A stretch of DNA of 64,000 nucleotides. It comes from Effrenium voratum (Eukaryota; Sar; Dinophyceae; Suessiales; Symbiodiniaceae). Of this stretch, positions 22,224 to 32,950 are shown piece after piece (within the stretch, counting starts at the first letter, position 1; each line of letters opens with the position of its first letter). The stretch is from positions 573,331 to 637,330 of the forward strand of contig CAUJNA010003505.1 in assembly GCA_963377175.1 (NCBI GenBank). The letters run 5' to 3'. Position numbers and translations under genes: made by a program. The notes beneath the pieces are model-generated. The model searched no databases, was not told the origin of the DNA, and saw only the letters and a program-made list of their open reading frames with translations.

Positions 22224-22483
22224 TCGCCGATTCGATGGCCATTCGACTTCCAGCCGACTTCCCAGGGTCTTCAGCGTGTCAGAGGGGCTGAAGTCTGGCT
22301 CCACGGACGCGGCCTCAGTCGTTTCGTTGCTATTGTTAGCTTGGTTTGGGTGTTTCTCAAAATAGAGATCGCCTTTTGTTGTCCATTTAAACTGCCAACC
22401 AAAAGGGAGTCCGAACCCAATTTTGAGAACCTCCTGCATGTTCTCATGCTTCTCCAACAACGGGTGGGTGAACGTAGATGGCA
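22224..22483 (-). CDS. Two-exon fragment with a GA-AG intron
   Basis: On minus, exon 22483-22412 reads PSTFTHPLLEKHENMQEVLK and ends in ..IGF with one base over. Exon 22339-22224 contains NETTEAASVEPDFSPSDTLK, then TLGSRLEVEWPSNRR, before a GT donor. They join in frame only if the 72-base intron starts with GA (GGGTTCG then GACTCCC) and ends CCAAACCAAG. The intron begins GACTCCCTTTTGGTTGG, a GA version of the recurrent intron start. The Thr/Ser/Glu-rich second exon looks like a linker. Function unknown. Confidence 0.55.
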
Positions 22484-23370
22484 CTATATGGCACTATTTC
22501 CTTGCTCGTAAGGTGGGTGACAAAACCATGCAAAGCCTAAATGGGCAGGTTGTGTCATCCACTTTGACTCGCTTTGTCCTCATACCCTAGGAGCCAAAGA
22601 CTCTACAGGGGAGTTGATCAAAAAGTCCCTGTGAGGACTTTGTTTCTGCTCGCTGAAGATGTACCCCAGCGACAGCGGGCGATGTAGGTATGTGTGCTCA
22701 GTCCCAGCCTCAAGCATCCTCCGGCGTGCAGAATTTGTACCGCGGGTCATGTGAGAACTTCCGTAGTGCAAACTCCGAAGGCAATGTTGGTAAAGACTCA
22801 AGCAATCCATCCCTTTGCGCGGCAGCACTCACCTATGGGTGTTCGTTCATTACCCTTTCAATGCCAAATTTTACCTCCCAAACGCCATCGTGGGCACATG
22901 CCCAAGACGCTTTGCCCTTCGCGTGACACACTTGTGCTACAAAGGTGCAATTTGTCGAGCACTGCAGAATGGCGTTTCTCGTGTCGCTTGGTACTGAAAG
23001 GTTGCGAAGATGTAGCGGCTGTGCTGAAGCACTGTAGAATGATAAGGGCCACCCAAAACCGATAACTTAAAGAGCTCTCCCAAGGCCAAGCAAGAGGTTT
23101 TGTCAATCCCTCTTTCAGGCTGCCGTTCAATTTCTATTGAACAGCCGTTCAACACATTGAACATAACGCCCTCCCAGGGGCCCAATATACGAATATATAA
23201 ATACATATATATATATACATATAGTGACATATACACATACATTTATTGACATGGTTTTCCTTCTTTCAGGACATGCGTAACCCAACCTCACTGAGGGCAT
23301 CTCGGGGTCCAGCCAGTCCGGCGCTGAGTTTTGAACTGCGGCGAAGCCGGGGGTGAGATACATCATGGCA

Positions 23371-23900
23371 GCGTGTGTGTGTGTGTGTGTGGTGTGTGTG
23401 TGTGTCTGTGTGTGTGTGTCTGTGTGTGTGTCCTGTGTGTGTGGTGTGTGTGTTGTGTGTGTGTGTTGTGTGTGTGTGAGTGTGTGTGTGTGTGTGTGTG
23501 TGTTTGTGTTTGTGTGTTTGTGTGTTTGTGTGTTTGTGTGTTTGTGTGTTTGTGTGTTTTTGTGTGTTTGTGTGTTTGTGTGTTTTGTGTGTTTGTGTGT
23601 TTGTGTGTTTGTGTGTGTGTTGTTTGTTTTTTGTGTGTGTGTGTGTTTGAGTTTGTGTGTGTGTGTGTTTGTGTGTTTGTGTGTTTGTGTTTTTTTTTTT
23701 TGTGTGTGTGTGTGTGTTTGAGTTTGTGTGTGTGTGTGTTTGTGTGTTTGTGCGCGTGTGTTTGTGTTTGTGTTTGTTTGTTTGCGTGTGTGTTTTTGTA
23801 TGTGTGTTGTGCCCGCGTGCGTGTGTCTTTGCGCTTGTTTGTTTGTTTGTTGCTTTGTTTGTTCGTCCGTTTGTTTGTTTGTTTTGCTTGTGTGTTGGCC
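23371..23900. repeat. GT/GTTT simple-repeat block
   Basis: About 530 bp of GTGTGT and GTGTGTTT variants, with T-runs near 23690. The long Cys/Val/Phe frames on plus and Thr/His frames on minus are artefacts of the repeat. Confidence 0.97.
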
Positions 23901-24352
23901 GAGGGGAGGCCGTCCCTTGCTTGGTTTCAGAGGGGCACGAGGCGAGTTGTATTACAATCTTAAACGTTATCTTCGAGACGCCCCTTGTGGCCGGGCAAAC
24001 TATCTCACCGTCCAGGGAAGAAAACGTGATTTCACCGTTGACAAATGAAGGTCCTTTCCTGGGATGGTTTCTGGTCAGCTTTCGCGTAGCATCCCTCTTG
24101 GGGTTTCGTCGCCGCACCATCCTCTGACAAGATCCCGGGTCAACACATCGCTGTGCTTTTCACCACCGCGGAAGCGTGGACGCAGTGTGGAAGGCCCCTT
24201 TCGTGGGGTTTTCTTGCTTGGTTTGCGACTTACGGAAGTTTCTTCCCATCTACCCGCGACAGCTTTTCCGGGTATGGCCGGCTGCCTCCTGCACATTGCA
24301 AGTAGTAAATAGATTTGGCTTTGTTGTTGGCCTCTTTACTTGCGATGTTTAG

Positions 24353-24644
24353 GGAACTGTGACTCGGACATGCCCATGCATCCGCCCCGTGGCAGTTCCA
24401 GCAAGATCCAAAAGGGACGATATGGCCGGGGCGGGGGGGGGGGGGTAAAGCGAGCTCAGCCGCCATTACCTGCACAAATCCGTGTTTTTTGGGAACGGCT
24501 TCCTAGCGCGCAAGGTCCCAAGACTTTGACGACTTGGCAGAGGTCGCCGAGGCACCTTTGCCCTCCTGCCCAAACGACCAGTTGTCGTACTGTCTGTCAG
24601 ATCTAAAAGTTTTGCTTGCCGAGTTGGCGCAGCTCAAGTTGTAA
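24353..24644 (+). CDS. Last two exons of an unknown gene, with a glycine run
   Basis: Exon 24353-24444 (acceptor GCGATGTTTAG) reads NCDSDMPMHPPRGSSSKIQK, then GRYGR and five Gly encoded by the G-run at 24430-24445. It joins in phase across a 62-base GT-AG intron (24445-24506) to exon 24507-24644. That exon starts RARSQDFDDLAEVAEAPLP, ends in a leucine-rich helix (LSDLKVLLAELAQLKL) and stops at TAA 24642-24644. Lysines are all AAG. The C-terminal helix could be an interaction motif. Family unknown. Confidence 0.6.
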
Positions 24645-24699
24645 TCTGTTGACCGCACATCGCCAGCGATCAGGACACCCCAAGAAGCTGTCTGGCAAG

Positions 24700-24770
24700 G
24701 GGGAGGGTCCAGCAAAGGGTCCAGCAAAGCGGAAGAGTCCAGCAAAGGGAGGGCGTCTAGCAAGGGAAAA
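24700..24770. repeat. Short tandem repeat, GGTCCAGCAAAG-like
   Basis: Four imperfect copies of a 12 to 18 base unit containing TCCAGCAAAG or TCTAGCAAGG, just after the gene end at 24644. Confidence 0.7.
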
Positions 24771-24969
24771 ATGATATTTTGCTACCAAAGCATGAGTCAC
24801 CTGTATCTCTAATGCATCCTTGGCAGATATTGGTACATGTAACGTACATAGGGGAATGTTTCTTTACACATACATCCAAGGCTCCTTATATTCGTAGAGC
24901 CAGTTTAAACATAACTGTTTGACCGGGTTAGCATTCATTTAGTCCCACCTACCGATTCTACCTGCGGGG

Positions 24970-25135
24970 GTCTTGAAAGACCGTTCTACTCTAAGGGCAC
25001 CCGCTGCTGGGTCCCATGCAATATTAGTCTGTGGGAATCTCGCGCAACATCCGGCTAGAGACTCACTCGCCGTTGCGATCGTCTCGTGGACCAATGTGGC
25101 GACACCTTGTGCAAGTTCTTTGGGTTTTGCCATGT
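24970..25135 (+). CDS. Candidate exon, unknown protein
   Basis: The frame contains LRAPAAGSHAILVCGNLAQ, then HPARDSLAVAIVSWTNVATP, alternating strands and small residues. Splice sites are not clear and the minus strand is open too (71 codons). Weak call. Confidence 0.25.
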
Positions 25136-25199
25136 TCAAGCATTGTACTTGCAAGTTGCAAGTACATCTTGCACACCATGTGTCAATTTACTCCTGAAC

Positions 25200-26420
25200 A
25201 TGGAGCATTGAACTCTTAGGCTTTTAGGTTGACAGGAACATCCTTCAGGTACGTTAGAGAGGTCCTTTTCAGGGATGCAAATGGCAAGTCCAACTCTTGC
25301 ATCCTTCTTTCGTCAAGTTATTCTGCACCATGAGACCAACAGACAATGTCAGTGTTCCGATTTTCCGCACCAACGGAGACTGCGCTTTGGGCCCTGTTTC
25401 TCGTTAAATCCTCAGGTTTGGATAAGCAAGGGGCTTTTCTTGATGCAGATTGTGTTGGAACAACCCTCTGCAACCCTTTTATTCTTCTCCCGTGAATGAG
25501 CCCTATCAAACATATCGTTCTTCCCAAACTGTCCCCGGGACGTGGGACAATTCTTCTTTCCGCTGTTGGAATTGTAGAATTTGGTGAATCCTTAAGTAGA
25601 CAAACGCGAAAACCAGCATATTTTTTCCCCGGCGGGGGTCCCAGTCTACGGCCATTTTGTCCGAAACAGTGTAACTCTTGGAAAGATGGAGCACTGGCCA
25701 AGAGCAAGTTTGCCATGCCTGGGTCCGTGATCCTTGAATTCAGATGCCTTTATTGCAATACGAGGTGGCGCGTTACATGGCCCAATCTTCAACTTGCCGT
25801 GGAGTGTCAGTGTAGCCTTGAGTGGCTGGGACGACAAGTAAGCCTGGGGGCAGGCAGACGGGAACAAGAGAAACATGTGTCACAATCTATGGGAGAAGAG
25901 TCAGAAGAGAGTTTGGCACGTTCGCCCAGTTTCAGCTTTTCGCAATAGAGGTCATGTCTTACGCTTTTTTCCCAACCTTTTTGCCACTTGCACGGCTGGC
26001 TGATTTCGGGCAGGAGCCCACGCTGACAACCCACACAACCAGAGCACCGAGGCACATGCCAGAGCCCAAGATGCCGCAGGCAATGGAACAATGGGTGCGT
26101 GCTTCTTGTGAGGGTACATTTACCTTGGTTTCAAAAGGGAGCCCAAAGAAAAGTCACCATTTGTTGGTTTCCTATATCTACTTGCATTGAATAACACCTG
26201 GCAACCTTCAAGGTCAGAACGCGTAGGATACCATCAGGGTAGCATGTTTGGACAGGTGGCCTGACGCTGTCGGAGACAGCTTCTGCTCGGGGACTGGGAC
26301 GGATTCTCGGTGACCGCATTGCGTTGGCATACTTTGCACTTTTCACATGCAGTGAACGACGGGAATACCCGGTTCCCCTATTTTCTGGGGAATTGTTTTC
26401 CGGTTTTTCGGCGTTTTTTT
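25200..26420. other. No gene recognised
   Basis: A 150-codon plus frame (25496-25948) crosses this stretch, but its codon use is not biased and it contains intron-like text. The minus strand is open in places as well. I see no splice-bounded exon. Confidence 0.4.
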
Positions 26421-26437
26421 TTTCTAGTTAGACCAGC

Positions 26438-26822
26438 AAGGAAGCAAGCAAGGGGTTAGCCGTAACCGAGGGCTTGCTAGCAAGCAAGCAAGCAAGTAGG
26501 CAAAGCAAGGAAGCAAGCAAGCAAGCCAGCAAGCCAGCAAGCCAGCAAGCAAGCATTTGGAGCAAGTTGGCAACCAAGCACGCAAGCAAGCAAGCAAGCA
26601 AACGCAGAAGCAAGCCAGCCAGCAAGCAAGCAAGCAAGCAAGCAAGCATGCAAACAGGCAAGCAAGCAAGCAAAGCAAGCAAGCATGCAAGCAAGCAAGC
26701 AAACAAGGAAGCAAGCCAGCCAGCCAGCAAGCAAGCAAGCGTGCAAACAGGCAAGCAAGCAAGCAAGCAAAGCAAGCAAGCATGAAAGCATGCAAGCAAG
26801 CAAGCAAACAAGGAAGCAAGCC

Positions 26823-26855
<33 letters not shown>

Positions 26856-26967
26856 GCAAGCAAACATTTTTTAAGCAAGCAAGCAAGCAAGCATGCAAGT
26901 GTGCAAGCAAGCAAACAAGGAAGCAAGCCAGCAAGCAAGCAAGCAAGCAAGCATGCAAGCAAACAGT
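26438..26967. repeat. (AAGC)n tetranucleotide block
   Basis: About 530 bp of AAGC repeats with CAGC, CATG and GGAA interruptions; it is the reverse-complement type of the GCTT block at 56438-56531. Frames reading Ser-Lys-Gln-Ala or Leu-Ala-Cys are artefacts. Confidence 0.97.
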
Positions 26968-27168
26968 TTTTGTGTGTCGCTTGGCGTTGCGAGGGCTGCG
27001 CTTGGTAGGAATGTGCGGAGAGTAGAGTAGGTGGACATGACCAGAGCTGACGTCACACTGTTTCTTCACGCATGGTCACGAAAGCCATGCTTCATACGCG
27101 TGGCCTGTCCTTCTTTCTTCGAACACAAATGGTGTTACATACGGGAAGAATTGCGCTTTAAACGTCTC

Positions 27169-29270
27169 AACAGCCCAACCCAACAGCCAACAGCCCAACA
27201 GCCCAGTAGCCCAACAACCCAGTGGCCCAACAACCCAAGACTTACTCCCAGCAGCAGAAGTGGAACCCAGCAGTCAATCACCCCCAAGTCAAACAACCCT
27301 GAAAGAGCCCAACAGGTCAGCAAAACAATACCAAAGAACCCAACCAACAGCACAGCAGTGCAACAACCCAGCAAAACCAAGAACCCAACCAACAGCCCAA
27401 CAGCCAGCAGCCCAACACCACCAGCTCCCCGGTCAGCCCCAGCAGCACAAGCCCTAAACCCTCAACCCTAAACCCAGCAAGCCTACTAGGCAGACCTAAC
27501 AGTCGACAGCCCACCAGCCCAACAGCCCAACCCAACAGCCCAACAGCTTACCCAACAGCCATTAGCCCACCAGCCCAACAACAGCCCCAGCCCAGCAGCC
27601 AAAAGCAACAACAGCCCAACAACTCAGTAGCCCAGCAACCCAAGAACAACTTAACCCAATTACAAACATGAATCCCAGCAGCAGAAAGAGAACCCAACTG
27701 TCAAACATACTTCCAGCCCACCAGCCCAACAGCCAAGCAGCAAAAAGCAACAACAGCCCAACAACTCAGTAAAACAACCCAGCAGCCTAACAACGCAAGA
27801 ACAACCCAACCCGACCACAAACCTTAATCCCAGCAGTAGACATGAACCCAGCAGTTGACCAGAACCCTAAACCCTAAACCCAGCAAGCCTAACAAGCAGA
27901 CCCAACAGTCAAACCTAAACCCAACAACAGCCCAGCAGCAAAAAGCGACAACAGCCCAACAACCCAGTAGCCCAACAGCCCAAGAACAACCTAACCCAAC
28001 CACAAACCTTGCTCCCAGCAGCACTAGTAGAACCCAACACAGTCAAACAACCCTGACAGCCCAACAGCCCAGTAGCCCAACAACCCAGTAGCCCAACAAG
28101 CCAAGAACAGCCTAACCCAACCACAAACCTTGCTCCCAGCAGCACTAGTAGAACCCCAAAGTCAAACAGCCAGTAGCCCAACAACCCAACAACAACCAAA
28201 CCCAAACCTTAAACCTTAAACCTTAAACCCAACAACAGCCCAGCAGCAAAAAGCAACAACAGCCCAACAACCCAGTAGCCCAACAGCCCAAGAACAACCT
28301 AACCCAACCACAAACCTTGCTCCCAGCAGCACTAGTAGAACCCAACACAGTCAAACAACCCTGACAGCCCAACAGCCCAGTAGCCCAACAACCCCGTAGC
28401 CCAACAAGCCAAGAACAGCTTAACCCAACCACAAACCTTGCTCCCAGCAGCACTAGTAGAACCCAAAAGTCAAACAGCCAGTAGCCCAACAACTCAACAA
28501 CAACCAAACCCAAACCTTAAACCTTAAACCTTAAACCCAACAACAGCCCAGCAGCAAAAAGCAACAACAGCCCAACACCCCAGTAGCCCAGCAACCCAAG
28601 AACAACCGAACCCAACCACAAACCTAGCTCCCAGCAGCGCTAGTAGAACCCAAAGTCAAACAACCCTGACAGCCCAACAGCCCAGTAGCCCAACAACCCC
28701 GTGGCGCAACAACCCAACCTATTCCCAGCAGCAGAAGTTGAACCCAGCAGTCAAACAACCCTGACAGCCCCAACAGAGCGCCCAGAAGTCGAACAACCCT
28801 GAAAGAGCCCAGCAGGTCAGCAAAAAAATGCCAAAGAACCCTAAACCTTAAACCCAGCAAGCCTAACAGGCAGACCTAACAGTCGGACAACTCTGACAGC
28901 CCACCAGCCCAACAGCCCAACCCAACAGCCCAACAGCTTAAAAACCTGCCCAACGGCTCAACAACCCAACAACCCAACAGCCCAGTAGCCCAACAGCCCA
29001 CCAGCCCAACAACAGCCCCAGCCCAACAGCAAAAAGCAACAACAGCCCAACAACTCAGTAGCCTAGCAACCCAAGAACAACTTGACCCAATTACAAACAT
29101 GAATCCCAGCAGCAGAAATAGAACCCAACTGTCAAACAACCTTCCAGCCCACCAGCCCAACAACCCAACAGCCAAACAGCAAAAAGCAACAACAGCCCAA
29201 CAACCCAGTAAAACAACCCAGCAGCCTCACAACGCAAGAACAAAACCCAACCCGACCACAAACTGGAAAA
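27169..29270. repeat. CAACAGCCC satellite with 308-bp higher-order unit
   Basis: About 2.1 kb built from AACAGCCC / AACAACCC / CCCAGCAG words. A higher-order unit starting CCAACAACAGCCCAGCAGC begins at 27921, 28229 and 28537, spaced 308 bp. Units share TTGCTCCCAGCAGCACTAGT and an AAACCTTAAACC block. Related but less regular sequence flanks both sides. Frames through it (Gln/Pro/Asn, or Leu/Gly/Cys on minus) are artefacts. Confidence 0.92.
27453..27882. repeat. Interstitial telomere-like repeats in the satellite
   Basis: CCCTAAACCCTCAACCCTAA at 27453 and CCCTAAACCCTAAACCC at 27866 are short blocks of the plant-type telomere repeat (TTTAGGG on the other strand). AAACCTTAAACCTTAAACC near 28205 and 28514 and CCCTAAACCTTAAACCC near 28838 are degenerate forms. 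Confidence 0.7.
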
Positions 29271-29299
29271 AATACCCCAAAAAACTGGAAAACAATTCC

Positions 29300-29960
29300 G
29301 CGAAACAGAAGACCACCGGAATACCCTTGTTGCGAACCAACTCGTGGTTGCATGAGTTGCGTGTTCTTTCAGATGTCAATCGATTTCCATTGTTGCCTCA
29401 TAATGCGTGAGCATGTAAGCAACACATGTGGGTGCGTATTGCAGTTCCCGAACGACAAGCATCAAGTCCACTTGTGGAGACAACGTAGAGCTTCTGGCAC
29501 TGTTGGTTTCGCGCATCATCTCAATGCTGAAATGCATAGTGGAGGGGGATTTCAATCCAAGCATCAACCAATAGCCGCAGGAATGCCAAGCCTTGCCAAG
29601 GCAATGTTTGTTAACACTGAACCTCAGCAGCCGCACATCACTTATTACATATTTCACAGGGAATGTGCTTTCAACGATATGTTTCAGCAATGCAAGCTAA
29701 GCAAAATCACAGCACGTAGGATGTTCCCTGCCGATAAAGACTGCGCCCTTTCCTGGCCAAGGCAATGTTACATTCAAGGCACAAGGTGTGGCCAAATTAC
29801 CCACCAAACCGATTTTGGCACCCGAGCGCCCTTGAAGAAGGCCCTTTAGACTATAGAAGCAGCAACGCTATTTTTAAACAGATTGTTTCAACAAGTCAAC
29901 TTGCGCGTGGGCGTGTGCGTATTTGTGCTTGAGGGTACCCTTAGCTCAACAGCAAACCAA
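29300..29960. other. Open frame of 165 codons, probably not a gene
   Basis: A plus frame at 29352-29849 is open but its third positions are unbiased, it lacks splice signals, and the minus strand is also open for 104 codons. I see nothing else in this stretch. Confidence 0.35.
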
Positions 29961-30060
29961 ACGAAACACCACCATTTTTAGGGTCCCCCTATTTGGACCC
30001 GTCAGAAAAGGGGGGATGGCCGTTTTGTACAGCTTGGGTCACCTCAACCCCCGCCCCAAG

Positions 30061-30114
30061 GTCGTGGCCAACCGCACCGAAGCCTTCCGTGGAAGCCCCG
30101 CTTGGGAGCCCTGA
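30061..30114 (+). CDS. C-terminal mini-exon, unknown protein
   Basis: Right after acceptor CCCCGCCCCAAG the frame VVANRTEAFRGSPAWEP runs to TGA. All codons except two end in G, C or T in the pattern of the better exons here. The intron before it carries the recurrent end motif CCATTTTTAGGGTCCCCC at 29972. Too short for a family. Confidence 0.4.
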   Translation, partial: VVANRTEAFRGSPAWEP

Positions 30115-30835
30115 AGTGATGGGCTACCTCTTGGTATCTGCTCCACCGAAGCCCCGACATCTCAGTTTTTATAGCTTAGTCAGCTTACTGGTTGTCCCAC
30201 GCCACAATCTTAAGCCTGACTCTAGGTGAGCTATCAGTAAAATCGTTGGCACAAGGGATATGGGTTGGAGTCGAATAGGATGAAGCCCTCCTAAGAAACG
30301 AAGGCGAAGCTTTACCATTTAACCGTAAAACAAATGATTCACATTGTACATTTGGCGGCTTTTGCAGGGAACTAGCAGGTCTTGAAGCGAAGGCCAGAGG
30401 AAGCCTAAAATGAAGCTCTTTTTCACAACAATTTGATTTTGTGAATATAGGCTCTTATGAATTCGATATATTATTGATTTTTGTTTATGCAAGTGGCCCA
30501 GGCAGGGGAATGGACACCTTGTTTGCAGTGTGGTAACCAACGTGCGTTTTCCTTGAACCTGCGCACTGTTTTTCCATGCCAATGGCAAGTAGAGTTGGGT
30601 GCGCCCGAAGATGATACCACCAAGCATATTCCCTGTGTGAGTCATTCTCGTATGGCTGATGAGTTTAGTGAACCTTGATCTCGCGCGACTCGACCTTTGA
30701 TTGTTGACAGACCTTGGAATTCCGTTGACGCGGCACATGAAACACACCTATCGTCCAGCACATTGTATACCTTCCAACAGATGGTTTGATCCTGCGATGA
30801 CCTTGACAGCCTGAAAAACGGTTGTTGCTAATTGT

Positions 30836-31085
30836 TTCTACCTTGACCTGCCTGCTTGTTTGCTTGCCTGCTTGCTTGCCTGCCCGCCCTTTTGCGAGTG
30901 GGTCAGGGGATTAGATAGTTAGCCAGTTTGCTAGCTAGCTAGTTCGGTGTGATGCAGTGAGTCAGTGTGAGGGCGAGTTAGATGATTCGTTAGCAGCTTG
31001 CCTAGATAGCTAGTTATCAGTTCGGTAGTTCGGTATTTACCTGTTTCGTTGGTTGGCTAGCTAAGTTGGCTAGGTAGTTGGCTGG
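30836..31085. repeat. GCTT/GCCT and TAGCTAG-rich tract
   Basis: TGCTTGCCTGCTTGCTTGCC-type text followed by scattered TAGCTAGCTAG and AGTTCGGT words. No gene seen. Confidence 0.75.
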
Positions 31086-31427
31086 GCGCGCACAGATCGC
31101 CGCGTGTTTTCGTGTCGTTTTTCTCTCATGCAGGCTTCCGTGGTGTGATGGGGGGGAGGTGGGGTTAGGGGGGGTTTGGGGGGGGGGGGGGGGGGCATTC
31201 GGACAGCAGTGCAACACTGGCGAGGCAAACGCAGGTGTTTGGTTCAGGAGGAACCAATGACATTTGCCGCCATGTCAGTGGTTGAGGCCCTGGGCCTTGG
31301 ACCATGAATACGCGAAGCGTGTCGCCACCACTCCTGGGGCTTTGTCCAACTGCGGAGGGACCCAATGCATGGACCGTTGGTGGCTTTCTCTCAAGACCAG
31401 GGTTGTGGGATCAAGGGGTTTCTCCCC

Positions 31428-31449
31428 ACTTCTGTGATACAAGGGAATC
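31428..31449 (+). repeat. 22-bp repeat shared with an intron start at 11975
   Basis: ACTTCTGTGATACAAGGGAA followed by TC is identical to 11975-11996 and is followed in both places by a CCCCTTTATATG word. It is repeated in part at 31490-31530 (CCCTTTCTGTTGTATCAC, twice). Confidence 0.65.
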
Positions 31450-32075
31450 CCCCTTTATATGAAGAAAATAGTCTTTGGGAAGCCCTTTCTGTTGTATCAC
31501 TTTGGGGAGCCCTTTCTGTTGTATCACAGAAGTGGTCATTGCCCACAGCCGTGCTCAAGACGTTTGTTCCTTGCTGTTTGAACCTTAAGTTGAAGACACA
31601 GAGCTTCAATGGCTTGCACCCCGGGTTGAGCTTCTGCTGTTTCAGTGGGCGTGGAGGACATCTGTTGTCCGGGGCAAAGATGCTACCAAAGTTTGGTACC
31701 TGTTGGCAGATCTGTTCTGATAAGAACAGATCTAGTGTTCGGAGCAAAGATGCTACCGAAGTTTTGCTACCAAAGACGCTGGGGGAAATGCTGTGTGAAA
31801 ACCTAAGAGTTGAGACTCCGAACTTGCATTGCATGGTGCTTCCAAAACACAAATGCAGACTGCAATTTTCACTGCTGTCGTGTCACGAAACGCCACGGCA
31901 ATCTATGCATGCGGACCATTAGCAGGTCAGTTGCTTAGCGTCAGCTAGCTAGTTTGCGATGTGGGTGAGTGAGGTCCGGTGATTCAAGGAGTTCAGCAAC
32001 AGCGGGTCCGACTTTTCAAAATTGATGTCGGGGTTCCCTTGAAACCACCACGTAGATGGACTCACCAATTGGGAG

Positions 32076-32195
32076 CCTTTCTCTGGGGATCGTTCGAGGC
32101 CAGAGGAGAAGCCACGGCGCCGGCCCTTCAGCGCAGATGACGTGGAGCTGCTGCGGCCGTTGTGGGGAGCCCCAAAGCGCCGTGCAGCAGGCTAA
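32076..32195 (+). CDS. Terminal exon, basic unknown protein
   Basis: After acceptor CCAATTGGGAG the frame PFSGDRSRPEEKPRRRPFSA then DDVELLRPLWGAPKRRAAG runs to TAA at 32193-32195. All lysines are AAG and third positions are nearly all G/C, among the best coding signals in the window. Alternatively the CAG followed by GCTAAG at 32191 is a GC donor and the exon continues. Arg-rich with an acidic DDVELL patch; possibly nuclear, but no family recognised. Confidence 0.55.
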   Translation, partial: PFSGDRSRPEEKPRRRPFSADDVELLRPLWGAPKRRAAG

Positions 32196-32269
32196 GAGGC
32201 CCAAACGTCGAGTGGAGCATATCGTTTTCCCGAGCGCGTGGTGAAGAGTTCCTTTGTTTAAGTGGGGAC

Positions 32270-32950
32270 CTTTGAAGTGTTTAAACTGGGATAGATAAAA
32301 GAGCTAGATAGAGAGAGATAAACAGATAGATATATTTAAGGATCACTAGCTAGATGAAAGAACGGAAGATATAATCGTTAATTGTACATTGACTTATATA
32401 TATATACACATGTTTACAGAGTTTGATAGAAACACACACAAAGAAGAACATAAGACATAATGAACTATAGATAGAACACTAGACAGATAGATAGAACGAT
32501 AGATCGACAGGTAGGCAGATAGATAGCTATATTGACTGTTTAATCGACAGAGAGAGAGAGAGAGAGAAATATGGACAGATGCGCAGACAGATACAGATAG
32601 CTTGACCGCTACATTAGACTAGATCAGATAGTCAGGAAATATAGATAAGTACAGAGAGATGGATTGCATGCGAGTACAGCACAAATAGATGAAATGGATT
32701 TGACCAGGATAGATTAGATGGTATTAAATGGATAGAAAACAGGTAGCTGGATAGGTAGGCAGGCAGGCAGGCAGGCAGGTAGAAACAAATATGGACAGGT
32801 GGAACGATGCACACATGAACAGAAGATAAATAGGTAGATAAAAATCGACGCAGATGCAAGGATGAATAGGTACGCAGATGGGTGGATGCGAGATTAAATC
32901 GGTCAACAGGCAGGTAAATTGATAGGCAGGGACACACATTCACACAACGG
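32270..32950. repeat. GATA/GACA-rich block
   Basis: About 680 bp of AGATAGATA, GACAGATAG, GAGAGA and GCAGGCAG words without a regular period. No gene seen; minus frames are Leu/Ser/Tyr-rich artefacts. Confidence 0.85.

Noticed and set aside
23266..24127. Long frames of Cys/Val/Phe (plus) and Thr/His (minus)
   Set aside because: They follow the GT/GTTT repeat; any frame of such a repeat is open.
26424..27069. Several frames of Leu-Ala-Cys or Ser-Lys-Gln-Ala, up to 213 codons
   Set aside because: Direct translation of the AAGC tetranucleotide repeat.
27169..29270. CRISPR-like regular repeats
   Set aside because: The repeats are a continuous degenerate satellite without unique spacers, and the DNA is eukaryotic.
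27135..29353. Frames of Gly/Leu/Cys/Trp or Gln/Pro/Asn looking like membrane or low-complexity proteins
   Set aside because: Direct translation of the CAACAGCCC satellite in different frames.
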